Shown: positions 54,416-64,000 of the stretch, in pieces
How positions within the stretch are numbered: the stretch's first letter is position 1
How the letters are laid out: every line of letters begins with the position of its first letter
NCBI GenBank assembly: GCA_017642965.1
Contig: JAEPOJ010000001.1
Location: 103,576 to 167,575, forward strand
Direction: 5' to 3'
Source: Phycisphaerales bacterium
Lineage (GTDB): Bacteria > Planctomycetota > Phycisphaerae > Phycisphaerales > UBA1924
Length of the DNA stretch: 64,000 nt
Notes under the pieces: model-generated
Seen by the model: the letters and a program-made list of their open reading frames with translations, nothing else
What the model was told of the DNA's origin: nothing
Database searches by the model: none
Program-made: the position numbers and the translations under genes

Positions 54416-57400
54416 TCACGGGCAGCCCGAGCCGAACGCGTTCAGGAAGGCGCTGACATCGAAGAAGTCGAAGACCCCGTCGCCCGTCAGGTCCGCGGAT
54501 TGGTTCATGGCGGTGTACGCACTGAGGAACGCGCTCACATCGAAGAAGTCGAGCACGCCATCTCCCGTGAAGTCCGCCGGGCACGGGTTGCTCATCGCGA
54601 TGCTGAAGGCACCGGTGGTGTTCGATGAGTCCTGGAAGCGGTGGTCGAACGCGACCACGCGCACCCGCACATCGTCCATGCCGGAGCTCTCGGGGAGCAG
54701 CCAATCGAACGACCTGGCATCGCCGGGGAGATCGCGCACGACCGAGTGCCAGGTCCTGCCGCCGTCGTAGCTCGCCTGGATCTTGAACGATCGCAATCCT
54801 TCGTCGTCTGAGGCGTTCCAGCGGACAGGGATGACGCCATTCCCGAAGTAGGTGTCACCCGAACCGGGCGAGGTCACATCGACGATCGGCGGCTCGTCCC
54901 CCATCCGCTCGTCCGGTCGGATCGAGAAGTAGTCACTGAACGAATAGTTCAGGCGACCACCGGCACCGTACGTCGTGATGATGACCAGTCGCGCGGTATC
55001 GGTGCTTGAGTATGGCAGCGTCGCGCCGATGGGTAGACACCCGGTATTCGATCCGCCCGCGCTGTCGGAGACACCGATGCCGTCCATCAGCACATACGCG
55101 CTGGCGTTCCCACCAGGCGACCAGCAGAAATCGATGTTCTCGTGCGGGCGGACAACGGGCCCTGGGGTCTCGACGTCCTGTGGCACGACGGTCCAATCTT
55201 CCTGATAGGGGATGCGGATCAGCTCGCGATCGGTATCACGCTGCCCCGCTGAGTCGATGGCCACGACCCGGATGCCCGAGGCCGTCGTGTACAGATTGGT
55301 TGGCGAGAAGCCCGGGAGTGTGAACTCATAGCTCTGCGCATCACCCGGGAGTGTGGCCACGGTGCTGTACCGGCTCGGGAAATCCGAATCGGCGAACTGC
55401 ACCAGATGCTGCACGACCTCGTCGTCGTCGCTTGAGGTCCAGCGCAGGATGATCTTCTCACCCACGCGACCCGTGAAATAGATCGGCTCCATCTCAACCG
55501 TCGGGTACTCATCTTCGAGTAGCGGCGGCGCATCGAGGAACGGTGTGAACGCGGCTGGGTGCAGATCTAGCACCTCCTCGCCCTGCCCATCCGGGTGCAG
55601 GACCGAGTGCGGGCCCGTCGGATCCCCCCACCAGTTGTTCCGCATGAACGGCAGCCCGTTTGTGTTGTTGTACTCCACCGCAACGTTGTTGCCATCGAAG
55701 ATGCTCGGTGTCACAAACCCGTCCGCCTCGATGCGACCCGACGTCGTCGTCACCATGCCGACGTTGTTGTCAACGATCTGTGAGCCAAAGAGCCGGACGA
55801 TTCCGCCGGTCACCGATGCGGTTCCCTCAAGCGAGTTGCGCACGGTCGAGTGAACCATGTCGAGCTGCCCGCCGTCGGACTGGATCGAGATCTGCCCGCC
55901 ATCGAAGATCGTGTGACGCATCTTCGCTTCGTGGTTATCGACCCACTTGAGACCGAACCAGCGCTGATTCGGGTTGAAGGACTCCAAGAGGATCGGCTCC
56001 TCCCGTGTGCCCTGGAGAATCAGGTTCGCGTCGAGGATGAGGAACGCGCCGGCGCCCGGCTGAAACTTCAGATTGGTGCCTGGCTCGACATCGAGCGACC
56101 CGCCGTAGATCTGCGGGAACTCCCCGATCACATAGGGCACCCCCGTGTTCGCCCACTCACGATGCTGTGCGAGCCCAAGACGCTCGACCGGGATGTAGTT
56201 GTTGATGTTCGCGTCGGCATCGAGCTTGGAACCGTGCATCAGACCGGCCCCGCTGAAACCCATCTCGATGGGGTACAGGTTGTTCTCCAGCACGAGGTTG
56301 TCGCCGAGCATGAAGTTTGGCCCGTACATGCTGATGCCCGCCCCGCTGCTGTTGTTGGTCACACTGATGTTGTCCAGCAGGATCGGGTGCGCGGTGCTCT
56401 CGCCCTGATAGTTCAGCACAGCGCCATCGATGCTTACGTTGTCGATGTGTGTCAGGCCGCCCAGTGATGCGTACGCCCCGTTCTCGAACGACGAGTTCGT
56501 GACCCTGACCATCCCGATGACCGAGCTCATGGGCCCGCCGTCGAACACGCACGAGTCGACCGAGACGAACGCCTCCACCGCCGCGATCGAGCCGGCGTTG
56601 TTGATGTTCGCGTTGGAGATCATGAGCCCCGCATCAACACGCAGCGCGTTCAGCTTCGTGCCGATCTCGGCGTGGTCGATCTCAACCTGCCCCGACGAAA
56701 CCACCCTGATCCCGTCGCTGAACCCGTTGCGACCCGTCATCACGATTTTGCTCAGCTCCGTTCCCAGAGCGGAGAGTTCGCCCTCCACCGTCAGGGTACC
56801 TCCGGAGAAGTCGACCGTTGTCCCGGGTTCGACCTCTACGCGCCCGCCAGCGGGGATCGTGATGTCCTGGCACACCATGAACGGCCCTTCAGCCGCCGCC
56901 CAGATCACAGTCTCGCCCGGGTCCGGTATCGGTATGCCGCAAGGGTCATCCCCCTCTGGCCCGACGCTCACCGTATCGATCGAGATCGTGGCCCCGTTGC
57001 CCGCGAAGGTCTGGATGAACGGCGCGTGGAACCGCATCGCGATGCGACCATCACCCGGCACCACAACAGAGACACGCTGGTAGCCACTCTGCGCGATCGG
57101 GAGCTGTGCGCTGTACAGCACCTCGGTAAAGTCACCCACATGATCCGGGAGGATGCCGGTATCAGTCCCGCTCGGAGCGTACCGCACGTCGAAGTACGTG
57201 GGATAGCTGAACGCCCCACCCCCATCGACCCATACGGTAAACACATCGCCCGCCTGCTGGCCACTGATCGCTGGCAGGATCGCCCAGCTGCTGATCGCGC
57301 CGCCGAAGAAATCCGTCGCCAGCCCTGAAGAGATCAGGTAACCAGTTCCGTCGAACGCCTGCGTCCCGAACTCATCGCCCGGAGACCAGGACGCGCCGAC

Positions 57401-57586
57401 CGGCGGCTCCGCCTGATTCCGGAAGATCCATCCCTGATCGATCAGGACCTGGGGCTCGTTTCCGAGCGGTGAGCCGTTCACAGACTCAAAGTCCTCTGTG
57501 TACGACGCCTGCGCTTGTGCAAAACCAGCAAACAGAGCGAGCGCGAGTGTCGAAACGGCCATGGCGTGTGTGGGGCGTGTCATCAT
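54416..57586 (-). CDS. Secreted multidomain protein: choice-of-anchor / beta-helix / dockerin
   Basis: A 1056-residue exported protein, the largest of the window. A signal peptide (to AQAQ, about residue 26) is followed by a jelly-roll-like domain of the cleaved-adhesin type (DFESVNGSP, WIFRNQ, about 30-215). Then comes a long right-handed beta-helix (about 235-690; repeats such as GGRVEVEPGTTVDFSGGTL, NIN-type turns and NNTNGLPFMRNNWWGDPTGP). Two Ig/Fn3-like domains follow (LRWTSSDDDEVVQHLVQFAD; VRWNASDDEGLRSFKIQASYD). The end is the doubled FTGDGVLDFFDVSAF / TGDGVFDFFDVSAF and SGCP. The domains imply extracellular binding or adhesion. No enzyme motif is seen. AAGGA precedes the start. Confidence 0.87.
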   Translation of the reverse strand: MMTRPTHAMAVSTLALALFAGFAQAQASYTEDFESVNGSPLGNEPQVLIDQGWIFRNQAEPPVGASWSPGDEFGTQAFDGTGYLISSGLATDFFGGAISSWAILPAISGQQAGDVFTVWVDGGGAFSYPTYFDVRYAPSGTDTGILPDHVGDFTEVLYSAQLPIAQSGYQRVSVVVPGDGRIAMRFHAPFIQTFAGNGATISIDTVSVGPEGDDPCGIPIPDPGETVIWAAAEGPFMVCQDITIPAGGRVEVEPGTTVDFSGGTLTVEGELSALGTELSKIVMTGRNGFSDGIRVVSSGQVEIDHAEIGTKLNALRVDAGLMISNANINNAGSIAAVEAFVSVDSCVFDGGPMSSVIGMVRVTNSSFENGAYASLGGLTHIDNVSIDGAVLNYQGESTAHPILLDNISVTNNSSGAGISMYGPNFMLGDNLVLENNLYPIEMGFSGAGLMHGSKLDADANINNYIPVERLGLAQHREWANTGVPYVIGEFPQIYGGSLDVEPGTNLKFQPGAGAFLILDANLILQGTREEPILLESFNPNQRWFGLKWVDNHEAKMRHTIFDGGQISIQSDGGQLDMVHSTVRNSLEGTASVTGGIVRLFGSQIVDNNVGMVTTTSGRIEADGFVTPSIFDGNNVAVEYNNTNGLPFMRNNWWGDPTGPHSVLHPDGQGEEVLDLHPAAFTPFLDAPPLLEDEYPTVEMEPIYFTGRVGEKIILRWTSSDDDEVVQHLVQFADSDFPSRYSTVATLPGDAQSYEFTLPGFSPTNLYTTASGIRVVAIDSAGQRDTDRELIRIPYQEDWTVVPQDVETPGPVVRPHENIDFCWSPGGNASAYVLMDGIGVSDSAGGSNTGCLPIGATLPYSSTDTARLVIITTYGAGGRLNYSFSDYFSIRPDERMGDEPPIVDVTSPGSGDTYFGNGVIPVRWNASDDEGLRSFKIQASYDGGRTWHSVVRDLPGDARSFDWLLPESSGMDDVRVRVVAFDHRFQDSSNTTGAFSIAMSNPCPADFTGDGVLDFFDVSAFLSAYTAMNQSADLTGDGVFDFFDVSAFLNAFGSGCP

Positions 57587-57617
57587 GAGGTCCTTGTATC
57601 AAGAAGCACGGGCGCGA

Positions 57618-58919
57618 TCACGGGCACCCTGCGTTGTACGCGTTGAGGAAGGAGGAAACATCGAAGAAATCGAGCGTGCCGTCACCGGTGAAGTCCGCGA
57701 CCGGATCGCTCGCGTTGAACGCGTTGAGGAATGCGCTGACATCAAAGAAGTCCAGCACACCATCGCCAGTGATGTCCGCTACGCACTGCGAACCCTGAAG
57801 GCGGGCGAGGATCCCCCGCCACGGAGCGAGCTTGTGGCCTGCGAAGACGAGGTCGCACGCATCGAACGCCGCGATCCCGACCATGTTAATCGAGGACGCG
57901 CTGCCAGGATCGAACTCCTGCGGGAGCAGTGACCACTGATCCCCATCCCAGTGCACAATGCGTCGGCCAGAAACGCCGTAGATGTTGTCGCTGGAGAACG
58001 CGTGCAGGTCGACCGCAAAGCCCGGTGATTCAAACCGTGTCCAGCTCGCACCATCCCAATGCCAGAACAACGGGAACGACACAACCTGCCCGTCGACGAC
58101 CTCGTCATAGACACCCGATGCCCAAACATCGTTCGGAGAGATCACGCTCACCGCGTACAGAATCTCTCCAAACCCGGTCTGCGGCGGGTTGTTCGGCTGC
58201 CACGAACTCCCATCGTAGTGTGCAGCGATTGCACGCCCGACAGCGACCGCGACGCCGCCTCGTGCGCCGACCGCCCACACATCATCCGCCGAGCTCGAAT
58301 CGATATCCCTGTATCTCGCCACAGCATTGGTCGGAATCCCAACGCAATGCGCATCGAACCCGCCCGAACCATCGGTGCTGACGAGAAAACCTTCTCCGCG
58401 GACACAAGACACCGCCTGCCCTCCGAACCAGACGGTCCCGTCGTCAGTGACATGGACCGCTTCGAACTGAAATCCAGACGCGCCGAACCCGCTCTGCCCG
58501 GGTGTGATGACGTGCTCCCACTCCGAGCCATCCCAGTGGAGCGCGAGCGTATCGTTCGAGTTCGCAACCTGGTTCGTATACCCGCCGACCGCCCAGATGT
58601 CGTCACCGGATCGCCCATCGAGATCCATCAGCGTGTTCTCCGCCTGCCCCAGCACGTTCTCGGGAGAGGGAGTCTGGACCTCAACCCACTCGTCACCCTC
58701 AAGACGCATGACAATATTCAGCAGTTCATCGATGGTCTGCTGATAGCCGACGGCCCACGCAGTCCCATCGATCACTCGCACACGCTTGAAGAACGTGCGG
58801 GTGACGAACGGTCCATCCTCTAGCTCGAACTGGTCGAGATCACCAGCACAAGGCTGGGCATGGCTGAGCGCCGGGGCCATCATCAGCACGCCCGCATAAG
58901 TGAGTATCTGCCGCATCAT
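57618..58919 (-). CDS. Secreted beta-propeller protein with GC-type dockerin
   Basis: A 433-residue exported protein. A signal peptide (MMRQILTYAGVLMMAPALSHAQ) precedes a propeller of W-x-V-G repeats: GTAWAVGYQQ, DIWAVGGYTN, TVWFGGQAV, DVWAVGARGG, DVWASGVYDE and NIYGVSGRR, most followed by HWDG-type turns (LALHWDGSEWEH, FWHWDGASWTRF, VHWDGDQWSLL). This pattern is common in exported proteins of unknown ligand. The last 60 residues are the paired FFDVSAFLNAFN units and end AGCP. GGAGA lies seven bases before the first ATG. It forms part of a same-strand array with the neighbours on both sides, spaced by 31 bases each. Confidence 0.9.
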   Translation of the reverse strand: MMRQILTYAGVLMMAPALSHAQPCAGDLDQFELEDGPFVTRTFFKRVRVIDGTAWAVGYQQTIDELLNIVMRLEGDEWVEVQTPSPENVLGQAENTLMDLDGRSGDDIWAVGGYTNQVANSNDTLALHWDGSEWEHVITPGQSGFGASGFQFEAVHVTDDGTVWFGGQAVSCVRGEGFLVSTDGSGGFDAHCVGIPTNAVARYRDIDSSSADDVWAVGARGGVAVAVGRAIAAHYDGSSWQPNNPPQTGFGEILYAVSVISPNDVWASGVYDEVVDGQVVSFPLFWHWDGASWTRFESPGFAVDLHAFSSDNIYGVSGRRIVHWDGDQWSLLPQEFDPGSASSINMVGIAAFDACDLVFAGHKLAPWRGILARLQGSQCVADITGDGVLDFFDVSAFLNAFNASDPVADFTGDGTLDFFDVSSFLNAYNAGCP

Positions 58920-58950
58920 CTTCTCATCTCCAGAGTGGTGCCTTCAGGGT

Positions 58951-61158
58951 TCAGGGGCAGCCCGTGTTGTAAGCATTGAGGAACGCGCTGACATCGAAGA
59001 AATCAAAGACGCCATCGCCTGTCATGTCCGCGATCGGATCGTCCGCGTTGAAAGCGTTGAGGAACGCGCTGACATCGAAGAAATCCAGCACACCGTCGCC
59101 CGTGATGTCTGCCACGCACGCGTTACCCTCGACGCTGATGATGGCGATCGCTTCGCTCGCGCATGCGACCCACACTTCGTAGCCGTCAGGGGTCTCACGC
59201 GACTCCAGGTCCCAGATCTGGTTGTGCGGCAGCGGGCTGGTCGGCTGCGACCACACCCGCCACACACCGTCACTGAGCTGCGCTACGCCGCCCGGGTACG
59301 GGAAGATCTGGTCGAACATCGAGATCCAGACCGAGCCGTCCGGCGCAACCTCGACGTTGTGAATGTCGTCGCTCGGGAGCGGCGAGTTGCTCAAGTCGTA
59401 GGTGTCATACAAACCGGTAGCGGGATCGTAGTGATAGAGCCCCATGCCCGAGGCGAGCCAGAGCGTGCCGTCGTCCGCGACGTCGAACGCCCAGAAGTGA
59501 TACCCCGTCGAGTCGCGATCGAGCCCAACCGCCTCGCGCGGAATCACATCCCATGTCACGCCGTCGGTGTTCGCGATGCCGAACTGTGTGCCGATGTACA
59601 CCCGGCTGGGATCGGTTGGATCTGCCACGATCCCGCAGATGCTCCCGCTGGGCAGCCCGTCCGCGTAGCCGAACTGCTGCCAGCTCCCATCATCACGCTC
59701 CATGAACGCGACACCGCGATCTGTAGCCGCCCACCCGCGCCCGTCATTGGCGAAACCGATGAACTCGAAGTCAAAGGTCGTGCCGATCAGCTCGTTGAAC
59801 CCAGCGCCGTCGTACTCGTGAAGACCATTGTTCGTCGGCGCGAAGAGCAGGTTGTTGTTCTCGCGGAACGCGACCGCGCTGGTGTTGTCCGTCGGGTATG
59901 GCCAGGGCAGACCGAAGCCGTACGTCGCGACGTTCGCGTTCGTCCAGGTTCGATCCGGATGCATGATGTCGAACCCACCCGTCCCAGGGGCTGCGTTGGC
60001 GGTCATGGCCACGTCACCGTTGGGGGCAAGGGCGACATCGCTCGCGAAGTAGTCGAGCATGCCGGTGTTCGTCAGCCGGTAGCGTTGCCACTGACCGTTC
60101 TCATACTTTGAGGCCCCACCGATGCCGCCAGCCCAGAACGCACCCTTGGAGTCCTCTGTCAGCACGTAGGTATGGTTACCCGAGCCCCAGTTCCCCAGAT
60201 GCGTCCAAGTCCCCTCATCCCAGAGGAACACGTCCGCGTAGTAGGTCCCGAGCAGCACGCGGTTGCCAGAAACCGGCTCGATAATCGCGACCTCCGAGCC
60301 AAGCCCGGCAGGATACCCACCCACGATCGTGTACGTGCCGTCCGGGTGACGGAACGCGATGCCCTCATCGGTGGTGAGCAGCATGTCGCCGTTGGGAAGC
60401 ACCGGGTCCTTCCCGCCCATGCCCGTGGGGAGCGGGTCCGATGGCGGCGGCGTCGGGCTGCCGTACCAGATGAAGAGCCCATCCTTATATGTCGTCATGC
60501 CCATCGTGCTCGAGCCGAACCAGACGGTGTAGCCACCCGAGGCGTCCTCCTGGACCGCGACGTAGTGCACATCATCCCAGCCGGCCCACCAGGGCAGCCC
60601 GTTGCTCGTATCCCACGAGTTCCATGTATCTGTTGATGGGTCATACTGCGAGAGCCCCCCGTCTGGCCCGCCGCCCCACGTGTCGCAGCCCATCCAGATC
60701 GTGCCGTCGGGCGCAATCGAGAGCGCGTTTACCGAGTTGCCTGCGATCCCGGAGTTTGCGGTGGTGTACTTCGTGACGCACCATTCATCCTGACTCGGAT
60801 CAAAGCGGAGCAGCCCACGCCCAGTTCCGATCCACATGACCCCGTCGTCTGATCGTACGATGTCGCTGAATCTTGGGGAGCCGATCTCTTGCCCGATCTG
60901 CGGGCAATCGACGTTGTTGAGCACGCGCCAGGCGTTGCCGCCCTCAAGGTGTGCGATGCCGCCTTCTTCCCAGAATGGGATGTACCCCGCAATCCATGGG
61001 GAATCATCGTCATCGATATAGATCACCTGCGTGTAGTCACCCGGAATCCCGGTGTTGCTCGGGCGGAGCAACTCCCATGAGACATCCCCGGGCTCGGCCT
61101 GGGCCATAAGCGGAGCGATAAGGAGAGAACAAGCGGCTGATCGGATGCGCGATTTCAT
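58951..61158 (-). CDS. Secreted two-component-regulator-propeller-like protein with GC-type dockerin
   Basis: A 735-residue exported protein. A signal peptide (MKSRIRSAACSLLIAPLMAQA) precedes a propeller whose blades read W-I-G-T-x-x-G-L-x-x-F/Y-D: VMWIGTGRGLLRFDPSQ, TIWMGCDTW, GLHEYDGAGF, RGWAATDRGV, TLWLASGMGLYHYDPATG and SVWISMFDQ. Such propellers occur as sensor halves of hybrid histidine kinases, but no kinase follows here. Two FFDVSAF units and the end TGCP close the protein. ATG 61158 has AGGAA upstream; sequence before it is not a signal peptide. The region upstream (61159-61411) holds its promoter. Confidence 0.9.
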   Translation of the reverse strand: MKSRIRSAACSLLIAPLMAQAEPGDVSWELLRPSNTGIPGDYTQVIYIDDDDSPWIAGYIPFWEEGGIAHLEGGNAWRVLNNVDCPQIGQEIGSPRFSDIVRSDDGVMWIGTGRGLLRFDPSQDEWCVTKYTTANSGIAGNSVNALSIAPDGTIWMGCDTWGGGPDGGLSQYDPSTDTWNSWDTSNGLPWWAGWDDVHYVAVQEDASGGYTVWFGSSTMGMTTYKDGLFIWYGSPTPPPSDPLPTGMGGKDPVLPNGDMLLTTDEGIAFRHPDGTYTIVGGYPAGLGSEVAIIEPVSGNRVLLGTYYADVFLWDEGTWTHLGNWGSGNHTYVLTEDSKGAFWAGGIGGASKYENGQWQRYRLTNTGMLDYFASDVALAPNGDVAMTANAAPGTGGFDIMHPDRTWTNANVATYGFGLPWPYPTDNTSAVAFRENNNLLFAPTNNGLHEYDGAGFNELIGTTFDFEFIGFANDGRGWAATDRGVAFMERDDGSWQQFGYADGLPSGSICGIVADPTDPSRVYIGTQFGIANTDGVTWDVIPREAVGLDRDSTGYHFWAFDVADDGTLWLASGMGLYHYDPATGLYDTYDLSNSPLPSDDIHNVEVAPDGSVWISMFDQIFPYPGGVAQLSDGVWRVWSQPTSPLPHNQIWDLESRETPDGYEVWVACASEAIAIISVEGNACVADITGDGVLDFFDVSAFLNAFNADDPIADMTGDGVFDFFDVSAFLNAYNTGCP

Positions 61159-61411
61159 CGGAGATTCCTGTCTGTTTCCGTGGACGAGTGTGTAGCCGGG
61201 GATGTTGCAAGCGGCATGCCAGACTGGCGTGCGTGTTTGCATGCGAACAACGCGTTCAGCTCAGGCGGTCCTGTGGCCAGTCATGGCCATCACCTACCCG
61301 GCTGGCCACGGTTCACCAGCGCCATCCCCGCAGTTGCGATCGCACACATTGAAGGTAACACACACTCAGCGTATTTCGGATGAAAAATGGTTCATTGTCC
61401 CGAGCCCGCTG
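61159..61411. other. Intergenic region with inverted repeat between two dockerin genes
   Basis: A 253-base gap on the minus strand. It contains GTGGCCAG (61273-61280) and CTGGCCAC (61302-61309), an 8-bp inverted repeat around 21 bases that itself holds TGGCCA. A second imperfect hairpin, GCATGCCA / TGGCGTGC, occurs near 61213-61231. Neither has a T run, so they are not typical terminators. An AT-rich patch at 61375-61395 may hold a promoter. Confidence 0.45.
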
Positions 61412-62880
61412 CTACGGGCATCCGGCGTTGTAGGCACCAAGGTACGCGCTGACATCGAAGAAGTTGAGCAGCCCGTCGCCGGTGAAATCGGCCTCGGGGA
61501 GCTGGGCGTTGTAGGCGCTGAGGAATGCGCTGACATCGAAGAAGTTGAGTATGCCGTCGCCAGTCAGGTCTGGCGGGCAGAGTGACACCACGATATCGCT
61601 TTCCGAGATAACGCCATCGCCGTTGAGATCACGCAGGTCAAAGTGCGGGCCGAAGTTCACGATCGTCACTTCGCCATCGACAATACCGTCCGCGTCGGCA
61701 GCGGTCCCGTCCAGCGAATCGATCGTGTCCACAATGATCTGAGAGTCGAGCTCAGTGGACATGTCGTCGTTGTTGAGATCGCCGTACGTCTCACCATACC
61801 CCGTGTCGGTCCAGACGAAGAGCGCCGCCGGATCCTTTACCGTCGGCGCTGTTCCGATCAGGGCCGTCGGCTTCCAATCGCGCGGTCGGAAGTAATCATC
61901 GATGTCACGCCCCTTCCAGTCGTCGACCAGCTGGTACAGGTCACCCTGGGCGTAGTCAGCGCCGTAGATCAGGTCGTCCAGCGCCTCCGCGATCGAGGTA
62001 TGGTTCGAAACATCTGAGTCCAAAGACTGCGTTGGACCGCCGGCAAGCATCGCGGCTCCGTGGTTGGTGATCGGGAATACGAGCGTGATGTATGTGCGAT
62101 CCTCAGGGATATCGTGCTTGAACTGCAGCTCGACGACAGGGTCGAACAAGCCCTCATCGCTCCCGCCAAACAAGCCGCTCGCGGGCTCGAACGCAGTGAA
62201 TCGTTCAAAGAACCTGCCGCTGACGATCCACGTCTCACCAGCGTCGAAGACCGAATCCATGTCGCCGTCCTGCGACACGATCGTTGGCGTGAAGCACCCG
62301 CACAGCGTAAGGGTGAACTCGCCACCCGTGCGCTCGAACTGCGGAGATGAGCTGAAATCAGAATCGATATCTTCCGCTGAATCCCGCACCATCCGGTGCG
62401 AAATTGATCCGTAAGGGCTCTGCCCGAAGCGTCCCACGTTCGCGAGGTACCGGTTCCTGGCGAGCGGCATGAACTCGCCGCCCGAATCCTTGCGGTCGTC
62501 CACATCGAGCTCGATGTATCCGAAGATCGGGCGATCGCCGAACTGGTATGGCATATAGGGCGAGCCGTCGATTCCGATCGGCCCAGGCGGCGCGACCAGT
62601 CCATCCACGATCAGCTGAATCCGAGCGATATCCTCGTCCCCACCAGACGTGTTCCCGGTGTACGGGTCCGTTTGGGGAGAGAACGGCTCCCACCCCTGCA
62701 CCCGCAGTTCGAGCAGATCGATCGGTACAAACCCCGCCGGCAGCGGCGCATCGTTGCCGACATCGGTGCGCCGGATGACCGCGTCGCCCGCCTCGTCGGT
62801 ATAGACACCGTCATCCGACGCGAGAACGGCTGCGCCAGAGATCATCAGTGTCAGCATCGAGATGGCACGTTTCATGGGCA

Positions 62881-62881
<1 letters not shown>
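61412..62881 (-). CDS. Secreted protein with GC-type dockerin, coupled to a sigma54 activator
   Basis: A 489-residue exported protein. The start is the ATG at 62881, which shares bases with the TGA of the sigma54 activator (TGATG), and a further ATG at 62875 is possible. A signal peptide (MKRAISMLTLMISGAAVLAS) leads to an acidic, Tyr/Asp-rich region with FGYIELDVDDRKDSGGEF, MPLARNRYLANVGRF and CGCFTPTIVSQDGDMDSVFDAG. Farther on is an EF-hand-like LRDLNGDGVISESDIV, and the paired TGDGILNFFDVSAF / TGDGLLNFFDVSAY units ending AGCP. The body matches no family I recognise. Translational coupling to a regulator is unusual for a secreted protein. Confidence 0.85.

Positions 62882-64000
<1,119 letters not shown>

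Overview
The window looks like chromosome of a planctomycete, most probably class Phycisphaerae. The reasons are high G+C content, dense short operons, many exported proteins ending in a doubled EF-hand-like repeat (DFFDVSAFLNAF type) closed by Gly-Cys-Pro, others ending in a P-x-P-G / hydrophobic / RRRR sorting tail, and a fused ccoNO oxidase gene. I ran no database search, so the taxon is an inference from family hallmarks.

Layout. 1-3.6 kb: a cbb3 oxidase operon read leftward (ccoNO fusion, ccoQ, a one-haem ccoP, start of ccoG) behind a good sigma70-type promoter. 3.6-5.5 kb: rfbA-rfbB (dTDP-sugar synthesis). 5.8-7.3 kb: two tandem paralogous exported proteins with C-terminal sorting tails. 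7.5-12.1 kb: a membrane protein, an S41 peptidase-like lipoprotein, a secreted protein, a DUF4097-like lipoprotein and greA. 12.2-18.7 kb: a leftward cell-wall/division block (M16 homologue, murC, murB, ddl, an FtsQ-like protein, a membrane protein) in the classical dcw order with ATGA-type overlaps. 18.7-20.3 kb: a 570-bp gene-free stretch, a strong promoter and a lysine-rich histone-H1-like gene, then a lone MshEN-type domain. 20.5-24.8 kb: mnmE, yidC and a phosphoesterase. 25-26.3 kb: two tandem clpP genes. 26.4-36.9 kb: assorted genes, including an ABC ATPase, rnr, thiL and phenylalanine hydroxylase. 37.1 kb: tRNA-Ile(GAT).

The second half is more accessory in character. 37.2-39.1 kb encodes an M28 peptidase. 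39.3-43.4 kb is a tight four-gene operon that joins a MacB/LolD-like ABC ATPase and an FtsX-type permease to a ZnuA-like lipoprotein and an unrecognised membrane protein. 43.9-62.9 kb is an export locus: three lamin-tail-like proteins around a prepilin-like protein, a PadR repressor overlapping a permease-prefix/TM/SLBB-like protein, and a run of five large beta-propeller or beta-helix proteins with the same dockerin-like C-terminus. The last of these starts on the stop codon of a sigma54 activator that runs off the window. Near 51.6-51.7 kb lies what looks like a decayed tRNA-Ile copy.

The strongest candidates for something undescribed are the ZnuA/FtsX hybrid transporter operon, the PadR-SLBB pair, and the export locus with its shared C-terminal module and shared ribosome-binding leader (GGAGA, six bases, ATG). 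No CRISPR array, integrase, transposase, restriction system or recognisable phage gene was seen.
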